Shown: piece by piece, positions 30,415-42,600 of the stretch
Layout: each line of letters begins with the position of its first letter
How positions within the stretch are numbered: position 1 is the first letter of the stretch
Origin: Phytophthora colocasiae
Lineage: Eukaryota; Oomycota; Peronosporomycetes; Peronosporales; Peronosporaceae
Assembly: GCA_018806915.1 (NCBI GenBank)
Contig: JAGKQI010000061.1
Coordinates: 248,001-312,000 of the forward strand
Reading direction: 5' to 3'
Length of the DNA: 64,000 nt
The notes under the pieces: generated by a model
Told to the model about the DNA's origin: nothing
The model's input: only the letters and a program-made list of their open reading frames with translations
Databases searched by the model: none
Made by a program: the position numbers and the translations under genes

Positions 30415-31135
30415 TCAACTAAGCTTCTGTACTGCCCTGAACGCTTTTTTCATCTTCTGCATGCTCGTCTCAACTTGCCGCAAAACGTGGGCCTTGAACG
30501 AAATCCTGTCAGCCTGCATCTTCTTGAAGGCGGCCTCTGCGTAGTTAGGGTAGTTGTCGTCAGGGCGGAGGCCCCACCCGTGGTCGTCCACCTCCAAGTT
30601 GGTCCTGAAGTTCATTGCTTTTGCCTTCACCATACAGGCAGATGCAGCTTGCAGAGCATCCTTGATCTGCCGCTCCAGCTCAGCCCCTCGGGGGTGGCGA
30701 CGTACTGTGCTACGCGATCGTCGTAGTCATTAATCCAGGTGGGCGTGACGGACCCGGGTACTAAAGTGTCTGCATTTTCGGCGTCGTCAGGCGCGTCGAT
30801 TGGGGGGGGGCGAGGCGAACGACGCCAATGCCTGATTCCACCAACTCCCGCTGAATCTCCTCGACCTCGTCGTTCAGCTCGTCCTGGCGGGCCCATTGGT
30901 GGTACTTGAGGCGCAGCGAACTCTTCGGCACATTCACGATCCTCGCGATTTGGCTCCACGAGAACCTCTGAAGGTACTTCTTATCGACTTCCTCCAGCAT
31001 GTTGTTCGTTTCGTCTTCACTCATCCGACCGGGTCCATGGTTGTACATCAGGTTTTCACGAGCTGTGTGCGCAACCTTCTCTGCTGCAACCCGTACGGCC
31101 TTCGAACGAGTGCTCTTGGTCTTCGACTTGGGCAT
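30415..31135 (-). pseudogene. G1, unit 3, frameshifted
   Basis: The poly-G tract is G9 and the CCCCTCGGGGG site lacks one C, giving two frame changes. An extra T between G2 and G1 (CACGTTGCG) also breaks their shared frame in this unit. Confidence 0.6.
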
Positions 31136-31175
31136 TGGAACAGCCTTCGACTTGGGCAGCGGCACGTTGCGTCGC

Positions 31176-31928
31176 TCAGGCTAGCTTTCTGGAAATGAGA
31201 CCGCTCGCTGTGGCCGTAGAGAAATGCTGGGAAGTGACCATCAGGGACCAGGCGCTTGGACCACCATAAATGTTTGCTATGTGGTTACCCACACGGAAAT
31301 CCTCGGCATACGCCGGGACACCAACCAAGATCGACTGTCCTTCAGGCATTGGCTCGGGATCCACCCAGTTGGAAGGGACGTCAGACTTCTCTTCGACCAA
31401 CGGTTGTTGCCCAGGCCCAAACAGATCGTCCACCTCGGTGGTGGAGAGAATGTGGGGGCCTCTGTGAAGCGAAGGCAAGACGCCAGGAGTCGAACCCGCA
31501 GTAGCGGAAGCTGTAGATGTGGCGGGCACGCTCGCGTGATCATCGCCGTCAGCTGCATCAACGCCCTGCTTCGGAGCGGCGGACGCGCTCGACTGTGAGG
31601 CTGGGGCGCTAGAGCTGCCTCCAGATGACGCGGCATTACCACTGTCATCACCTCGCGATGCCGTGAATGCCAAAGCGGGCCCAGTGCCAGAGGCGTTGCC
31701 AGTAGTAGAAGACGATGGAGAGCCCATGGTTGCTGGATCTTCTTCTGACTTGTGTGTCAGAAAGGAAATCGGGATGTGGCCGTTTGTGGGATACGACAGT
31801 TGGCTATTTCTGAGTCTGATGGAATCAGACTGAGCGACAGGACACCAGAGACTCTGAAATCCCGGAAGTTTTGAGAGCGTCACAGCTACACTATGTTCAC
31901 GGGACCTCTGACGTACTGGCCTGGCCAT
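31176..31928 (-). CDS. G2, unit 3, intact (250 aa)
   Basis: Full-length copy. It has Ile-Asp-type changes near the C-terminus (GQSILVGVPAY) relative to unit 1. Confidence 0.5.
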   Translation of the reverse strand: MARPVRQRSREHSVAVTLSKLPGFQSLWCPVAQSDSIRLRNSQLSYPTNGHIPISFLTHKSEEDPATMGSPSSSTTGNASGTGPALAFTASRGDDSGNAASSGGSSSAPASQSSASAAPKQGVDAADGDDHASVPATSTASATAGSTPGVLPSLHRGPHILSTTEVDDLFGPGQQPLVEEKSDVPSNWVDPEPMPEGQSILVGVPAYAEDFRVGNHIANIYGGPSAWSLMVTSQHFSTATASGLISRKLA

Positions 31929-33042
31929 GATGCTCAGTTTGGAGAAAGTTCCGCACTGACGAATTATGACCAGGAGGGGCGGTTGACACGTTGCTAATTA
32001 CGATTTTCCGAGTGGATATGGACGTTACGCTGTGATGTGATTGGATGTACACTGGATTATGGGAGAAAGGGAGATGTGGGACGAGGTTATGTCCCGTGCG
32101 ACAATGATGGATCTGTGGAAGAAATATATATATTAACCTTCACCTGTACTGCAAAGGGGCCCAAGAGATCAGAAGTGTTCCTCGGAAAAGTGCACAAACT
32201 CCGAGAGACAACAACACTCAGTCTGATCGCCGGACTTTCCCCGACGATGAGTGCCTAAAGGTTGGCAGAAAGTCTCTCAGACGAACGTATCTCTGAGAGA
32301 CCTCATCCCGTTGCCGTCCTGTGTGACGATGATGGTTCAAGGAATATAATTTTACCCACAAGATGCCAAGTATCGCGCACCGGACGTAGCGCACCCCGCG
32401 CATATCCCAACTGGACTTCGTGCGTTGCAGTATACGTGCTCCGCACCCTGAAAATACTCATGGATTTCTGGTATCACGCATGGAAACTCTGATACCACAC
32501 CATGAAGTCTGACGTGCATGAGTCCGACGTACATGAAGTCTGACACACCTTTTGGAGCTTGATGCGCTCCCGGAAATTCCTGTCGCTGCGCAGGTTGCTG
32601 AAGCCGGCACAGGAAACGGTCGTGAAGACTCCGGCTCACGTGGTTGCAAGGTGGAGATGCCGTACGTTAGCAGACCAGCTCAATGTGATCACATGGACTC
32701 ACCACCTCCGGTCGTTTAACAAACAAAATGGCTGATGCGCTTGCTAATCAAGCGATGTACACCAAACGGAATGTGCAGACGCTCCGACGTGGCTGACACC
32801 AACACCGAGTGGTCGCCCTTGCTGGAACACCTCCACCTTGGCCTCGGGCATAAAACATATCTCGACTGGAGTCGATTCTCTGGTCGCCGGGGTGTTGTAA
32901 CACTCGTTACAGAGAGGCAGAGCTGGGCTCTAGGAGCTAGACGACCTGCAGTTATGGCCTGCTGCGCCTGACACGTACCAGAACCGACCGCAGTCTCCAC
33001 GCCGGAAGGGTGAGGACAGAGACTTCGGCTTGTCGTCAGCTC

Positions 33043-33526
33043 CGAAGGTTCCTCGCAGGCGTACCGCCGGCCTCCCAACTCAACGGGTGCGCTGGCTGCA
33101 GTGTTGCATAAGGAGGAGGGCGGATCGAGGAAGCAGGACCGTAACAAATACGCTCCGCCTCGTGGTGGCGCCCTCACGATCACGGGCATGGCAGCACACA
33201 CTATTCCCGGTATGAGCGCCGCAGCGGCGCCTAAGAAGCTCAGCAAAAGCGCTCGTAAAAGAAGGCGACAGAGGTCAAGGCTGTGGTCGAAGCTGCGCTT
33301 GTCAAGGCCAACGCTTCCACTCCCACCAAGTCTACGCCACTGCCTGCTCCCGTGGATCTGACTCCGGAGGAGAAGACCAAGAAGGTCAAGGGATTGATGA
33401 GGAAGCTCAGGCAGATCGACGCCATCAAGGCCAAGAAGGAGCCTGGCAACTCGAGCTCTCTGCGTAATTCTGCAAGAAGGACGCTACAGGCCCTGTAGTA
33501 CAGGGCGTTGAGCTGCTTAAAGGAAA
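33043..33526 (+). pseudogene. PYM/WIBG-like relic, unit 3
   Basis: Same reading and breaks as unit 2. Just beyond it, GAGATACAT replaces GAGAGATACAT (2-bp loss, shared with units 4 and 7). Confidence 0.45.
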
Positions 33527-33604
33527 TAGAGATACATAAAAACACTTTTTGCTGTGCTGGAGGCTCGAACTGCGCCAAGCACGGCGTTTGGCGAGAGCAT
33601 CGGC

Positions 33605-33862
33605 TTATTTGCGCATCTTCTTCCCGCTCTTGAGCTCAATGGTACCGTCCTTCGAGCAGGCGCTAACGCACACACTCAAGAGCAAGCACAGACCCGCAAG
33701 CACAAAGTGGCTGACGACGAACGAAGGCTCGTAGATCACGGCCTGCACGTAGTACACGACGAAGAACAGCACGCGGTAGCGTCCGTTCTGGTACAGCGAT
33801 AGCACTTCGATCGCGGATGGCCACCTGCCGCAGATCAAACTCAACGGGCCACTGGCAAACAA
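33605..33862 (-). pseudogene. Membrane-protein C-terminus, unit 3, open
   Basis: 85-codon reading identical to unit 2 with CACAAAGTGG in frame. The A run upstream is followed by GTC instead of GGTC. Confidence 0.45.
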
Positions 33863-33972
33863 ACACCAAAATCTGCGTGATCACACTGTCCTCCAGATCT
33901 GCGATGCCACCTTTCAAAAAGTCTAGCGTCGACTGCCAAGGTCCAAAAGAACATCCGTGTTCATTAGATTAT

Positions 33973-34689
33973 TCAACTAAGCTTCTGTACTGCCCTGAAC
34001 GCTTTTTTCATCTTCTGCATGCTCGTCTCAACTTGCCGCAAAACGTGGGCCTTGAACGAAATCCTGTCAGCCTGCATCTTCTTGAAGGCGGCCTCTGCGT
34101 AGTTAGGGTAGTTGTCGTCAGGGCGGAGGCCCCACCCGTGGTCGTCCACCTCCAAGTTGGTCCTGAAGTTCATTGCTTTTGCCTTCACCATACAGGCAGA
34201 TGCAGCTTGCAGAGCATCCTTGATCTGCCGCTCCAGCTCAGCCCCTCGGGGGTGGCGACGTACTGTGCTACGCGATCGTCGTAGTCATTAATCCAGGTGG
34301 GCGTGACGGACCCGGGTACTAAAGTGTCTGCATTTTCGGCGTCGTCAGGCGCGTCGATTGGGGGCGAGGCGAACGACGCCAATGCCTGATTCCACCAACT
34401 CCCGCTGAATCTCCTCGACCTCGTCGTTCAGCTCGTCCTGGCGGGCCCATTGGTGGTACTTGAGGCGCAGCGAACTCTTCGGCACATTCACGATCCTCGC
34501 GATTTGGCTCCACGAGAACCTCTGAAGGTACTTCTTATCGACTTCCTCCAGCATGTTGTTCGTTTCGTCTTCACTCATCCGACCGGGTCCATGGTTGTAC
34601 ATCAGGTTTTCACGAGCTGTGTGCGCAACCTTCTCTGCTGCAACCCGTACGGCCTTCGAACGAGTGCTCTTGGTCTTCGACTTGGGCAT
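33973..34689 (-). pseudogene. G1, unit 4, frameshifted
   Basis: The poly-G tract is only G5 and the CCCCTCGGGGG site lacks one C. The N-terminal 110 residues remain open. Confidence 0.6.
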
Positions 34690-34728
34690 TGGAACAGCCT
34701 TCGACTTGGGCAGCGGCACGTGCGTCGC

Positions 34729-35481
34729 TCAGGCTAGCTTTCTGGAAATGAGACCGCTCGCTGTGGCCGTAGAGAAATGCTGGGAAGTGACCATCAGGGA
34801 CCAGGCGCTTGGACCACCATAAATGTTTGCTATGTGGTTACCCACACGGAAATCCTCGGCATACGCCGGGACACCAACCAAGATCGACTGTCCTTCAGGC
34901 ATTGGCTCGGGATCCACCCAGTTGGAAGGGACGTCAGACTTCTCTTCGACCAACGGTTGTTGCCCAGGCCCAAACAGATCGTCCACCTCGGTGGTGGAGA
35001 GAATGTGGGGGCCTCTGTGAAGCGAAGGCAAGACGCCAGGAGTCGAACCCGCAGTAGCGGAAGCTGTAGATGTGGCGGGCACGCTCGCGTGATCATCGCC
35101 GTCAGCTGCATCAACGCCCTGCTTCGGAGCGGCGGACGCGCTCGACTGTGAGGGTTGGGCGCTAGAGCTGCCTCCAGATGACGCGGCATTACCACTGTCA
35201 TCACCTCGCGATGCCGTGAATGCCAAAGCGGGCCCAGTGCCAGAGGCGTTGCCAGTAGTAGAAGCCGATGGAGAGCCCATGGTTGCTGGATCTTCTTCTG
35301 ACTTGTGTGTCAGAAAGGAAATCGGGATGTGGCCGTTTGTGGGATACGACAGTTGGCTATTTCTGAGTCTGATGGAATCAGACTGAGCGACAGGACACCA
35401 GAGACTCTGAAATCCCGGAAGTTTTGAGAGCGTCACAGCTACACTATGTTCACGGGACCTCTGACGTACTGGCCTGGCCAT
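34729..35481 (-). CDS. G2, unit 4, intact (250 aa)
   Basis: The full frame is open, and because of the G lost at about 35530 it runs 41 codons further upstream than in other units. It carries SPSASTTG, a change shared with units 5-12, but still has the three Cs at the internal ATG that those units lost. Confidence 0.5.
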   Translation of the reverse strand: MARPVRQRSREHSVAVTLSKLPGFQSLWCPVAQSDSIRLRNSQLSYPTNGHIPISFLTHKSEEDPATMGSPSASTTGNASGTGPALAFTASRGDDSGNAASSGGSSSAQPSQSSASAAPKQGVDAADGDDHASVPATSTASATAGSTPGVLPSLHRGPHILSTTEVDDLFGPGQQPLVEEKSDVPSNWVDPEPMPEGQSILVGVPAYAEDFRVGNHIANIYGGPSAWSLMVTSQHFSTATASGLISRKLA

Positions 35482-36594
35482 GATGCTCAGTTTGGAGAAA
35501 GTTCCGCACTGACGAATTATGACCAGGAGGGCGGTTGACACGTTGCTAATTACGATTTTCCGAGTGGATATGGACGTTACGCTGTGATGTGATTGGATGT
35601 ACACTGGATTATGGGAGAAAGGGAGATGTGGGACGAGGTTATGTCCCGTGCGACAATGATGGATCTGTGGAAGAAATATATATATTAACCTTCACCTGTA
35701 CTGCAAAGGGGCCCAAGAGATCAGAAGTGTTCCTCGGAAAAGTGCACAAACTCCGAGAGACAACAACACTCAGTCTGATCGCCGGACTTTCCCCGACGAT
35801 GAGTGCCTAAAGGTTGGCAGAAAGTCTCTCAGACGAACGTATCTCTGAGAGACCTCATCCCGTTGCCGTCCTGTGTGACGATGATGGTTCAAGGAATATA
35901 ATTTTACCCACAAGATGCCAAGTATCGCGCACCGGACGTAGCGCACCCCGCGCATATCCCAACTGGACTTCGTGCGTTGCAGTATACGTGCTCCGCACCC
36001 TGAAAATACTCATGGATTTCTGGTATCACGCATGGAAACTCTGATACCACACCATGAAGTCTGACGTGCATGAGTCCGACGTACATGAAGTCTGACACAC
36101 CTTTTGGAGCTTGATGCGCTCCCGGAAATTCCTGTCGCTGCGCAGGTTGCTGAAGCCGGCACAGGAAACGGTCGTGAAGACTCCGGCTCACGTGGTTGCA
36201 AGGTGGAGATGCCGTACGTTAGCAGACCAGCTCAATGTGATCACATGGACTCACCACCTCCGGTCGTTTAACAAACAAAATGGCTGATGCGCTTGCTAAT
36301 CAAGCGATGTACACCAAACGGAATGTGCAGACGCTCCGACGTGGCTGACACCAACACCGAGTGGTCGCCCTTGCTGGAACACCTCCACCTTGGCCTCGGG
36401 CATAAAACATATCTCGACTGGAGTCGATTCTCTGGTCGCCGGGGTGTTGTAACACTCGTTACAGAGAGGCAGAGCTGGGCTCTAGGAGCTAGACGACCTG
36501 CAGTTATGGCCTGCTGCGCCTGACACGTACCAGAACCGACCGCAGTCTCCACGCCGGAAGGGTGAGGACAGAGACTTCGGCTTGTCGTCAGCTC

Positions 36595-37078
36595 CGAAGG
36601 TTCCTCGCAGGCGTACCGCCGGCCTCCCCAACTCAACGGGTGCGCTGGCTGCAGTGTTGCATAAGGAGGAGGGCGGATCGAGGAAGCAGGACCGTAACAA
36701 ATACGCTCCGCCTCGTGGTGGCGCCCCCACGATCACGGGCATGGCAGCACACACTATCCCCGGTACGCGCGCCGCAGCGCGCCTAAAGCTCAGCAAAAGC
36801 GCTCGTAAAAGAAGGCGACAGAGGTCAAGGCTGTGGTCGAAGCTGCGCTTGTCAAGGCCAACGCTTCCACTCCCACCAAGTCTACGCCACTGCCTGCTCC
36901 CGTGGATCTGACTCCGGAGGAGAAGACCAAGAAGGTCAAGGGATTGATGAGGAAGCTCAGGCAGATCGACGCCATCAAGGCCAAGAAGGAGCCTGGCAAC
37001 TCGAGCTCTCTGCGTAATTCTGCAAGAAGGACGCTACAGGCCCTGTAGTACAGGGCGTTGAGCTGCTTAAAGGAAATA
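36595..37078 (+). pseudogene. PYM/WIBG-like relic, unit 4
   Basis: An extra C in CCTCCCCAAC and a diverged basic segment (TRAAARLKLSKSARKR) add to the common frameshifts. Confidence 0.4.
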
Positions 37079-37154
37079 GAGATACATAAAAACACTTTTT
37101 GCTGTGCTGGAGGCTCGAACTGCGCCAAGCACGGCGTTTGGCGAGAGCATCGGC

Positions 37155-37412
37155 TTATTTGCGCATCTTCTTCCCGCTCTTGAGCTCAATGGTACCGTCC
37201 TTCGAGCAGGCGCTAACGCACACACTCAAGAGCAAGCACAGACCCGCAAGCACAAAGTGGCTGACGACGAACGAAGGCTCGTAGATCACGGCCTGCACGT
37301 AGTACACGACGAAGAACAGCACGCGGTAGCGTCCGTTCTGGTACAGCGATAGCACTTCGATCGCGGATGGCCACCTGCCGCAGATCAAACTCAACGGGCC
37401 ACTGGCAAACAA
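37155..37412 (-). pseudogene. Membrane-protein C-terminus, unit 4, open
   Basis: 85-codon reading as in unit 2. Confidence 0.45.
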
Positions 37413-37522
37413 ACACCAAAATCTGCGTGATCACACTGTCCTCCAGATCTGCGATGCCACCTTTCAAAAGGTCTAGCGTCGACTGCCAAGGTCCAAAAGA
37501 ACATCCGTGTTCATTACATTAT

Positions 37523-38245
37523 TCAACTAAGCTTCTGTACTGCCCTGAACGCTTTTTTCATCTTCTGCATGCTCGTCTCAACTTGCCGCAAAACGTGGGC
37601 CTTGAACGAAATCCTGTCAGCCTGCATCTTCTTGAAGGCGGCCTCTGCGTAGTTAGGGTAGTTGTCGTCAGGGCGGAGGCCCCACCCGTGGTCGTCCACC
37701 TCCAAGTTGGTCCTGAAGTTCATTGCTTTTGCCTTCACCATACAGGCAGATGCAGCTTGCAGAGCATCCTTGATCTGCCGCTCCAGCTCAGCCCCCTCGG
37801 GGGTGGCGACGTACTGTGCTACGCGATCGTCGTAGTCATTAATCCAGGTGGGCGTGACGGACCCGGGTACTAAAGTGTCTGCATTTTCGGCGTCGTCAGG
37901 CGCGTCGATTGGGGGGGGGGCGAGGCGAACGACGCCAATGCCTGATTCCACCAACTCCCGCTGAATCTCCTCGACCTCGTCGTTCAGCTCGTCCTGGCGG
38001 GCCCATTGGTGGTACTTGAGGCGCAGCGAACTCTTCGGCACATTCACGATCCTCGCGATTTGGCTCCACGAGAACCTCTGAAGGTACTTCTTATCGACTT
38101 CCTCCAGCATGTTGTTCGTTTCGTCTTCACTCATCCGACCGGGTCCATGGTTGTACATCAGGTTTTCACGAGCTGTGTGCGCAACCTTCTCTGCTGCAAC
38201 CCGTACGGCCTTCGAACGAGTGCTCTTGGTCTTCGACTTGGGCAT
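37523..38245 (-). CDS. G1, unit 5: basic protein with psq-like helix-turn-helix, intact (240 aa)
   Basis: From ATG 38245: a Lys/Ser/Arg-rich start (MPKSKTKSTRSKAVRV), an acidic stretch (MSEDETNNMLEEVDKK), then residues about 54-83, YLQRFSWSQIARIVNVPKSS and LRLKYHQWAR. That block has the Trp/Ile/Val spacing and xxVPxSxL turn of psq/CENP-B-type homeodomain-like DNA-binding motifs. A Glu-rich helix (ELNDEVEEIQREL), a proline stretch encoded by a G10/C10 tract (about residue 113) and a Lys-rich C-terminal helix (MQKMKKAFRAVQKLS) follow. A role in DNA binding is inferred. A GTG ten codons upstream is open but unlikely as a start. Confidence 0.6.
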   Translation of the reverse strand: MPKSKTKSTRSKAVRVAAEKVAHTARENLMYNHGPGRMSEDETNNMLEEVDKKYLQRFSWSQIARIVNVPKSSLRLKYHQWARQDELNDEVEEIQRELVESGIGVVRLAPPPIDAPDDAENADTLVPGSVTPTWINDYDDRVAQYVATPEGAELERQIKDALQAASACMVKAKAMNFRTNLEVDDHGWGLRPDDNYPNYAEAAFKKMQADRISFKAHVLRQVETSMQKMKKAFRAVQKLS

Positions 38246-38284
38246 TGGAACAGCCTTCGACTTGGGCAGCGGCACGTGCGTCGC

Positions 38285-39036
38285 TCAGGCTAGCTTTCTG
38301 GAAATGAGACCGCTCGCTGTGGCCGTAGAGAAATGCTGGGAAGTGACCATCAGGGACCAGGCGCTTGGACCACCATAAATGTTTGCTATGTGGTTACCCA
38401 CACGGAAATCCTCGGCATACGCCGGGACACCAACCAAGAACGACTGTCCTTCAGGCATTGGCTCGGGATCCACCCAGTTGGAAGGGACGTCAGACTTCTC
38501 TTCGACCAACGGTTGTTGCCCAGGCCCAAACAGATCGTCCACCTCGGTGGTGGAGAGAATGTGGGGGCCTCTGTGAAGCGAAGGCAAGACGCCAGGAGTC
38601 GAACCCGCAGTAGCGGAAGCTGTAGATGTGGCGGGCACGCTCGCGTGATCATCGCCGTCAGCTGCATCAACGCCCTGCTTCGGAGCGGCGGACGCGCTCG
38701 ACTGTGAGGCTGGGGCGCTAGAGCTGCCTCCAGATGACGCGGCATTACCACTGTCATCACCTCGCGATGCCGTGAATGCCAAAGCGGGCCCAGTGCCAGA
38801 GGCGTTGCCAGTAGTAGAAGCCGATGGAGAGCCATGGTTGCTGGATCTTCTTCTGACTTGTGTGTCAGAAAGGAAATCGGGATGTGGCCGTTTGTGGGAT
38901 ACGACAGTTGGCTATTTCTGAGTCTGATGGAATCAGACTGAGCGACAGGACACCAGAGACTCTGAAATCCCGGAAGTTTTGAGAGCGTCACAGCTACACT
39001 ATGTTCACGGGACCTCTGACGTACTGGCCTGGCCAT
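38285..39036 (-). pseudogene. G2, unit 5, frameshifted
   Basis: One C is missing in GAGAGCCATGG (about 38832), so the MARPVRQ frame switches to MALHRLLLLATP and ends out of frame. The C-terminal 165 codons (from about 38782) remain open. Confidence 0.6.
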
Positions 39037-40150
39037 GATGCTCAGTTTGGAGAAAGTTCCGCACTGACGAATTATGACCAGGAGGGGCGGTTGACACGTT
39101 GCTAATTACGATTTTCCGAGTGGATATGGACGTTACGCTGTGATGTGATTGGATGTACACTGGATTATGGGAGAAAGGGAGATGTGGGACGAGGTTATGT
39201 CCCGTGCGACAATGATGGATCTGTGGAAGAAATATATATATTAACCTTCACCTGTACTGCAAAGGGGCCCAAGAGATCAGAAGTGTTCCTCGGAAAAGTG
39301 CACAAACTCCGAGAGACAACAACACTCAGTCTGATCGCCGGACTTTCCCCGACGATGAGTGCCTAAAGGTTGGCAGAAAGTCTCTCAGACGAACGTATCT
39401 CTGAGAGACCTCATCCCGTTGCCGTCCTGTGTGACGATGATGGTTCAAGGAATATAATTTTACCCACAAGATGCCAAGTATCGCGCACCGGACGTAGCGC
39501 ACCCCGCGCATATCCCAACTGGACTTCGTGCGTTGCAGTATACGTGCTCCGCACCCTGAAAATACTCATGGATTTCTGGTATCACGCATGGAAACTCTGA
39601 TACCACACCATGAAGTCTGACGTGCATGAGTCCGACGTACATGAAGTCTGACACACCTTTTGGAGCTTGATGCGCTCCCGGAAATTCCTGTCGCTGCGCA
39701 GGTTGCTGAAGCCGGCACAGGAAACGGTCGTGAAGACTCCGGCTCACGTGGTTGCAAGGTGGAGATGCCGTACGTTAGCAGACCAGCTCAATGTGATCAC
39801 ATGGACTCACCACCTCCGGTCGTTTAACAAACAAAATGGCTGATGCGCTTGCTAATCAAGCGATGTACACCAAACGGAATGTGCAGACGCTCCGACGTGG
39901 CTGACACCAACACCGAGTGGTCGCCCTTGCTGGAACACCTCCACCTTGGCCTCGGGCATAAAACATATCTCGACTGGAGTCGATTCTCTGGTCGCCGGGG
40001 TGTTGTAACACTCGTTACAGAGAGGCAGAGCTGGGCTCTAGGAGCTAGACGACCTGCAGTTATGGCCTGCTGCGCCTGACACGTACCAGAACCGACCGCA
40101 GTCTCCACGCCGGAAGGGTGAGGACAGAGACTTCGGCTTGTCGTCAGCTC

Positions 40151-40634
40151 CGAAGGTTCCTCGCAGGCGTACCGCCGGCCTCCCAACTCAACGGGTGCGC
40201 TGGCTGCAGTGTTGCATAAGGAGGAGGGCGGATCGAGGAAGCAGGACCGTAACAAATACGCTCCGCCTCGTGGTGGCGCCCTCACGATCACGGGCATGGC
40301 AGCACACACTATTCCCGGTATGAGCGCCGCAGCGGCGCCTAAGAAGCTCAGCAAAAGCGCTCGTAAAAGAAGGCGACAGAGGTCAAGGCTGTGGTCGAAG
40401 CTGCGCTTGTCAAGGCCAACGCTTCCACTCCCACCAAGTCTACGCCACTGCCTGCTCCCGTGGATCTGACTCCGGAGGAGAAGACCAAGAAGGTCAAGGG
40501 CTTGATGAGGAAGCTCAGGCAGATCGACGCCATCAAGGCCAAGAAGGAGCCTGGCAACTCGAGCTCTCTGCGTAATTCTGCAAGAAGGACGCTACAGGCC
40601 CTGTAGTACAGGGCGTTGAGCTGCTTAAAGGAAA
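40151..40634 (+). pseudogene. PYM/WIBG-like relic, unit 5
   Basis: As unit 2, with GGGCTTGATG (synonymous, KGLMRK retained). Confidence 0.45.
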
Positions 40635-40715
40635 TAGAGAGATACATAAAAACACTTTTTTGCTGTGCTGGAGGCTCGAACTGCGCCAAGCACGGCGTTT
40701 GGCGAGAGCATCGGC

Positions 40716-40973
40716 TTATTTGCGCATCTTCTTCCCGCTCTTGAGCTCAATGGTACCGTCCTTCGAGCAGGCGCTAACGCACACACTCAAGAGCAAGCAC
40801 AGACCCGCAAGCACAAAGTGGCTGACGACGAACGAAGGCTCGTAGATCACGGCCTGCACGTAGTACACGACGAAGAACAGCACGCGGTAGCGTCCGTTCT
40901 GGTACAGCGATAGCACTTCGATCGCGGATGGCCACCTGCCGCAGATCAAACTCAACGGGCCACTGGCAAACAA
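40716..40973 (-). pseudogene. Membrane-protein C-terminus, unit 5, open
   Basis: 85-codon reading as in unit 2. Confidence 0.45.
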
Positions 40974-41084
40974 ACACCAAAATCTGCGTGATCACACTGT
41001 CCTCCAGATCTGCGATGCCACCTTTCAAAAAGGTCTAGCGTCGACTGCCAAGGTCCAAAAGAACATCCGTGTTCATTACATTAT

Positions 41085-41809
41085 TCAACTAAGCTTCTGT
41101 ACTGCCCTGAACGCTTTTTTCATCTTCTGCATGCTCGTCTCAACTTGCCGCAAAACGTGGGCCTTGAACGAAATCCTGTCAGCCTGCATCTTCTTGAAGG
41201 CGGCCTCTGCGTAGTTAGGGTAGTTGTCGTCAGGGCGGAGGCCCCACCCGTGGTCGTCCACCTCCAAGTTGGTCCTGAAGTTCATTGCTTTTGCCTTCAC
41301 CATACAGGCAGATGCAGCTTGCAGAGCATCCTTGATCTGCCGCTCCAGCTCAGCCCCCTCGGGGTGGCGACGTACTGTGCTACGCGATCGTCGTAGTCAT
41401 TAATCCAGGTGGGCGTGACGGACCCGGGTACTAAAGTGTCTGCATTTTCGGCGTCGTCAGGCGCGTCGATTGGGGAGGGGGGGGCGAGGCGAACGACGCC
41501 AATGCCTGATTCCACCAACTCCCGCTGAATCTCCTCGACCTCGTCGTTCAGCTCGTCCTGGCGGGCCCATTGGTGGTACTTGAGGCGCAGCGAACTCTTC
41601 GGCACATTCACGATCCTCGCGATTTGGCTCCACGAGAACCTCTGAAGGTACTTCTTATCGACTTCCTCCAGCATGTTGTTCGTTTCGTCTTCACTCATCC
41701 GACCGGGTCCATGGTTGTACATCAGGTTTTCACGAGCTGTGTGCGCAACCTTCTCTGCTGCAACCCGTACGGCCTTCGAACGAGTGCTCTTGGTCTTCGA
41801 CTTGGGCAT
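41085..41809 (-). pseudogene. G1, unit 6, frameshifted once
   Basis: The poly-G region is in frame (reads APPSPIDAP). A single G is lost in CCCCCTCGGGGTGG near 41360, shifting the last 80 codons. Confidence 0.6.
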
Positions 41810-41848
41810 TGGAACAGCCTTCGACTTGGGCAGCGGCACGTGCGTCGC

Positions 41849-42600
41849 TCAGGCTAGCTTTCTGGAAATGAGACCGCTCGCTGTGGCCGTAGAGAAATGC
41901 TGGGAAGTGACCATCAGGGACCAGGCGCTTGGACCACCATAAATGTTTGCTATGTGGTTACCCACACGGAAATCCTCGGCATACGCCGGGACACCAACCA
42001 AGAACGACTGTCCTTCAGGCATTGGATCGGGATCCACCCAGTTGGAAGGGACGTCAGACTTCTCTTCGACCAACGGTTGTTGCCCAGGCCCAAACAGATC
42101 GTCCACCTCGGTGGTGGAGAGAATGTGGGGGCCTCTGTGAAGCGAAGGCAAGACGCCAGGAGTCGAACCCGCAGTAGCGGAAGCTGTAGATGTGGCGGGC
42201 ACGCTCGCGTGATCATCGCCGTCAGCTGCATCAACGCCCTGCTTCGGAGCGGCGGACGCGCTCGACTGTGAGGCTGGGGCGCTAGAGCTGCCTCCAGATG
42301 ACGCGGCATTACCACTGTCATCACCTCGCGATGCCGTGAATGCCAAAGCGGGCCCAGTGCCAGAGGCGTTGCCAGTAGTAGAAGCCGATGGAGAGCCATG
42401 GTTGCTGGATCTTCTTCTGACTTGTGTGTCAGAAAGGAAATCGGGATGTGGCCGTTTGTGGGATACGACAGTTGGCTATTTCTGAGTCTGATGGAATCAG
42501 ACTGAGCGACAGGACACCAGAGACTCTGAAATCCCGGAAGTTTTGAGAGCGTCACAGCTACACTATGTTCACGGGACCTCTGACGTACTGGCCTGGCCAT
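41849..42600 (-). pseudogene. G2, unit 6, frameshifted
   Basis: Same one-C loss at the internal ATG as unit 5, plus the substitution WVDPDPMPEG. Confidence 0.6.

Larger units (their letters stand above)
30413..33970 (-). repeat. Array unit 3 (3,558 bp)
   Basis: G2 is intact with the substitution QSILVGVPAY shared with unit 4. G1 is broken at two sites. Confidence 0.95.
33971..37520 (-). repeat. Array unit 4 (3,550 bp)
   Basis: Last unit with intact G2. It has private changes: one G lost in GGAGGGCGG (35530), an extra C at 36629, and a diverged patch at 36724-36785 (CGCGCGCCGCAGCGCGCC). Confidence 0.95.
37521..41082 (-). repeat. Array unit 5 (3,562 bp)
   Basis: First unit with the one-C loss at the internal ATG of G2 and with GGGCTTGATGAGG in the PYM-like relic; both markers persist to the right end. 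G1 is intact. Confidence 0.95.
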
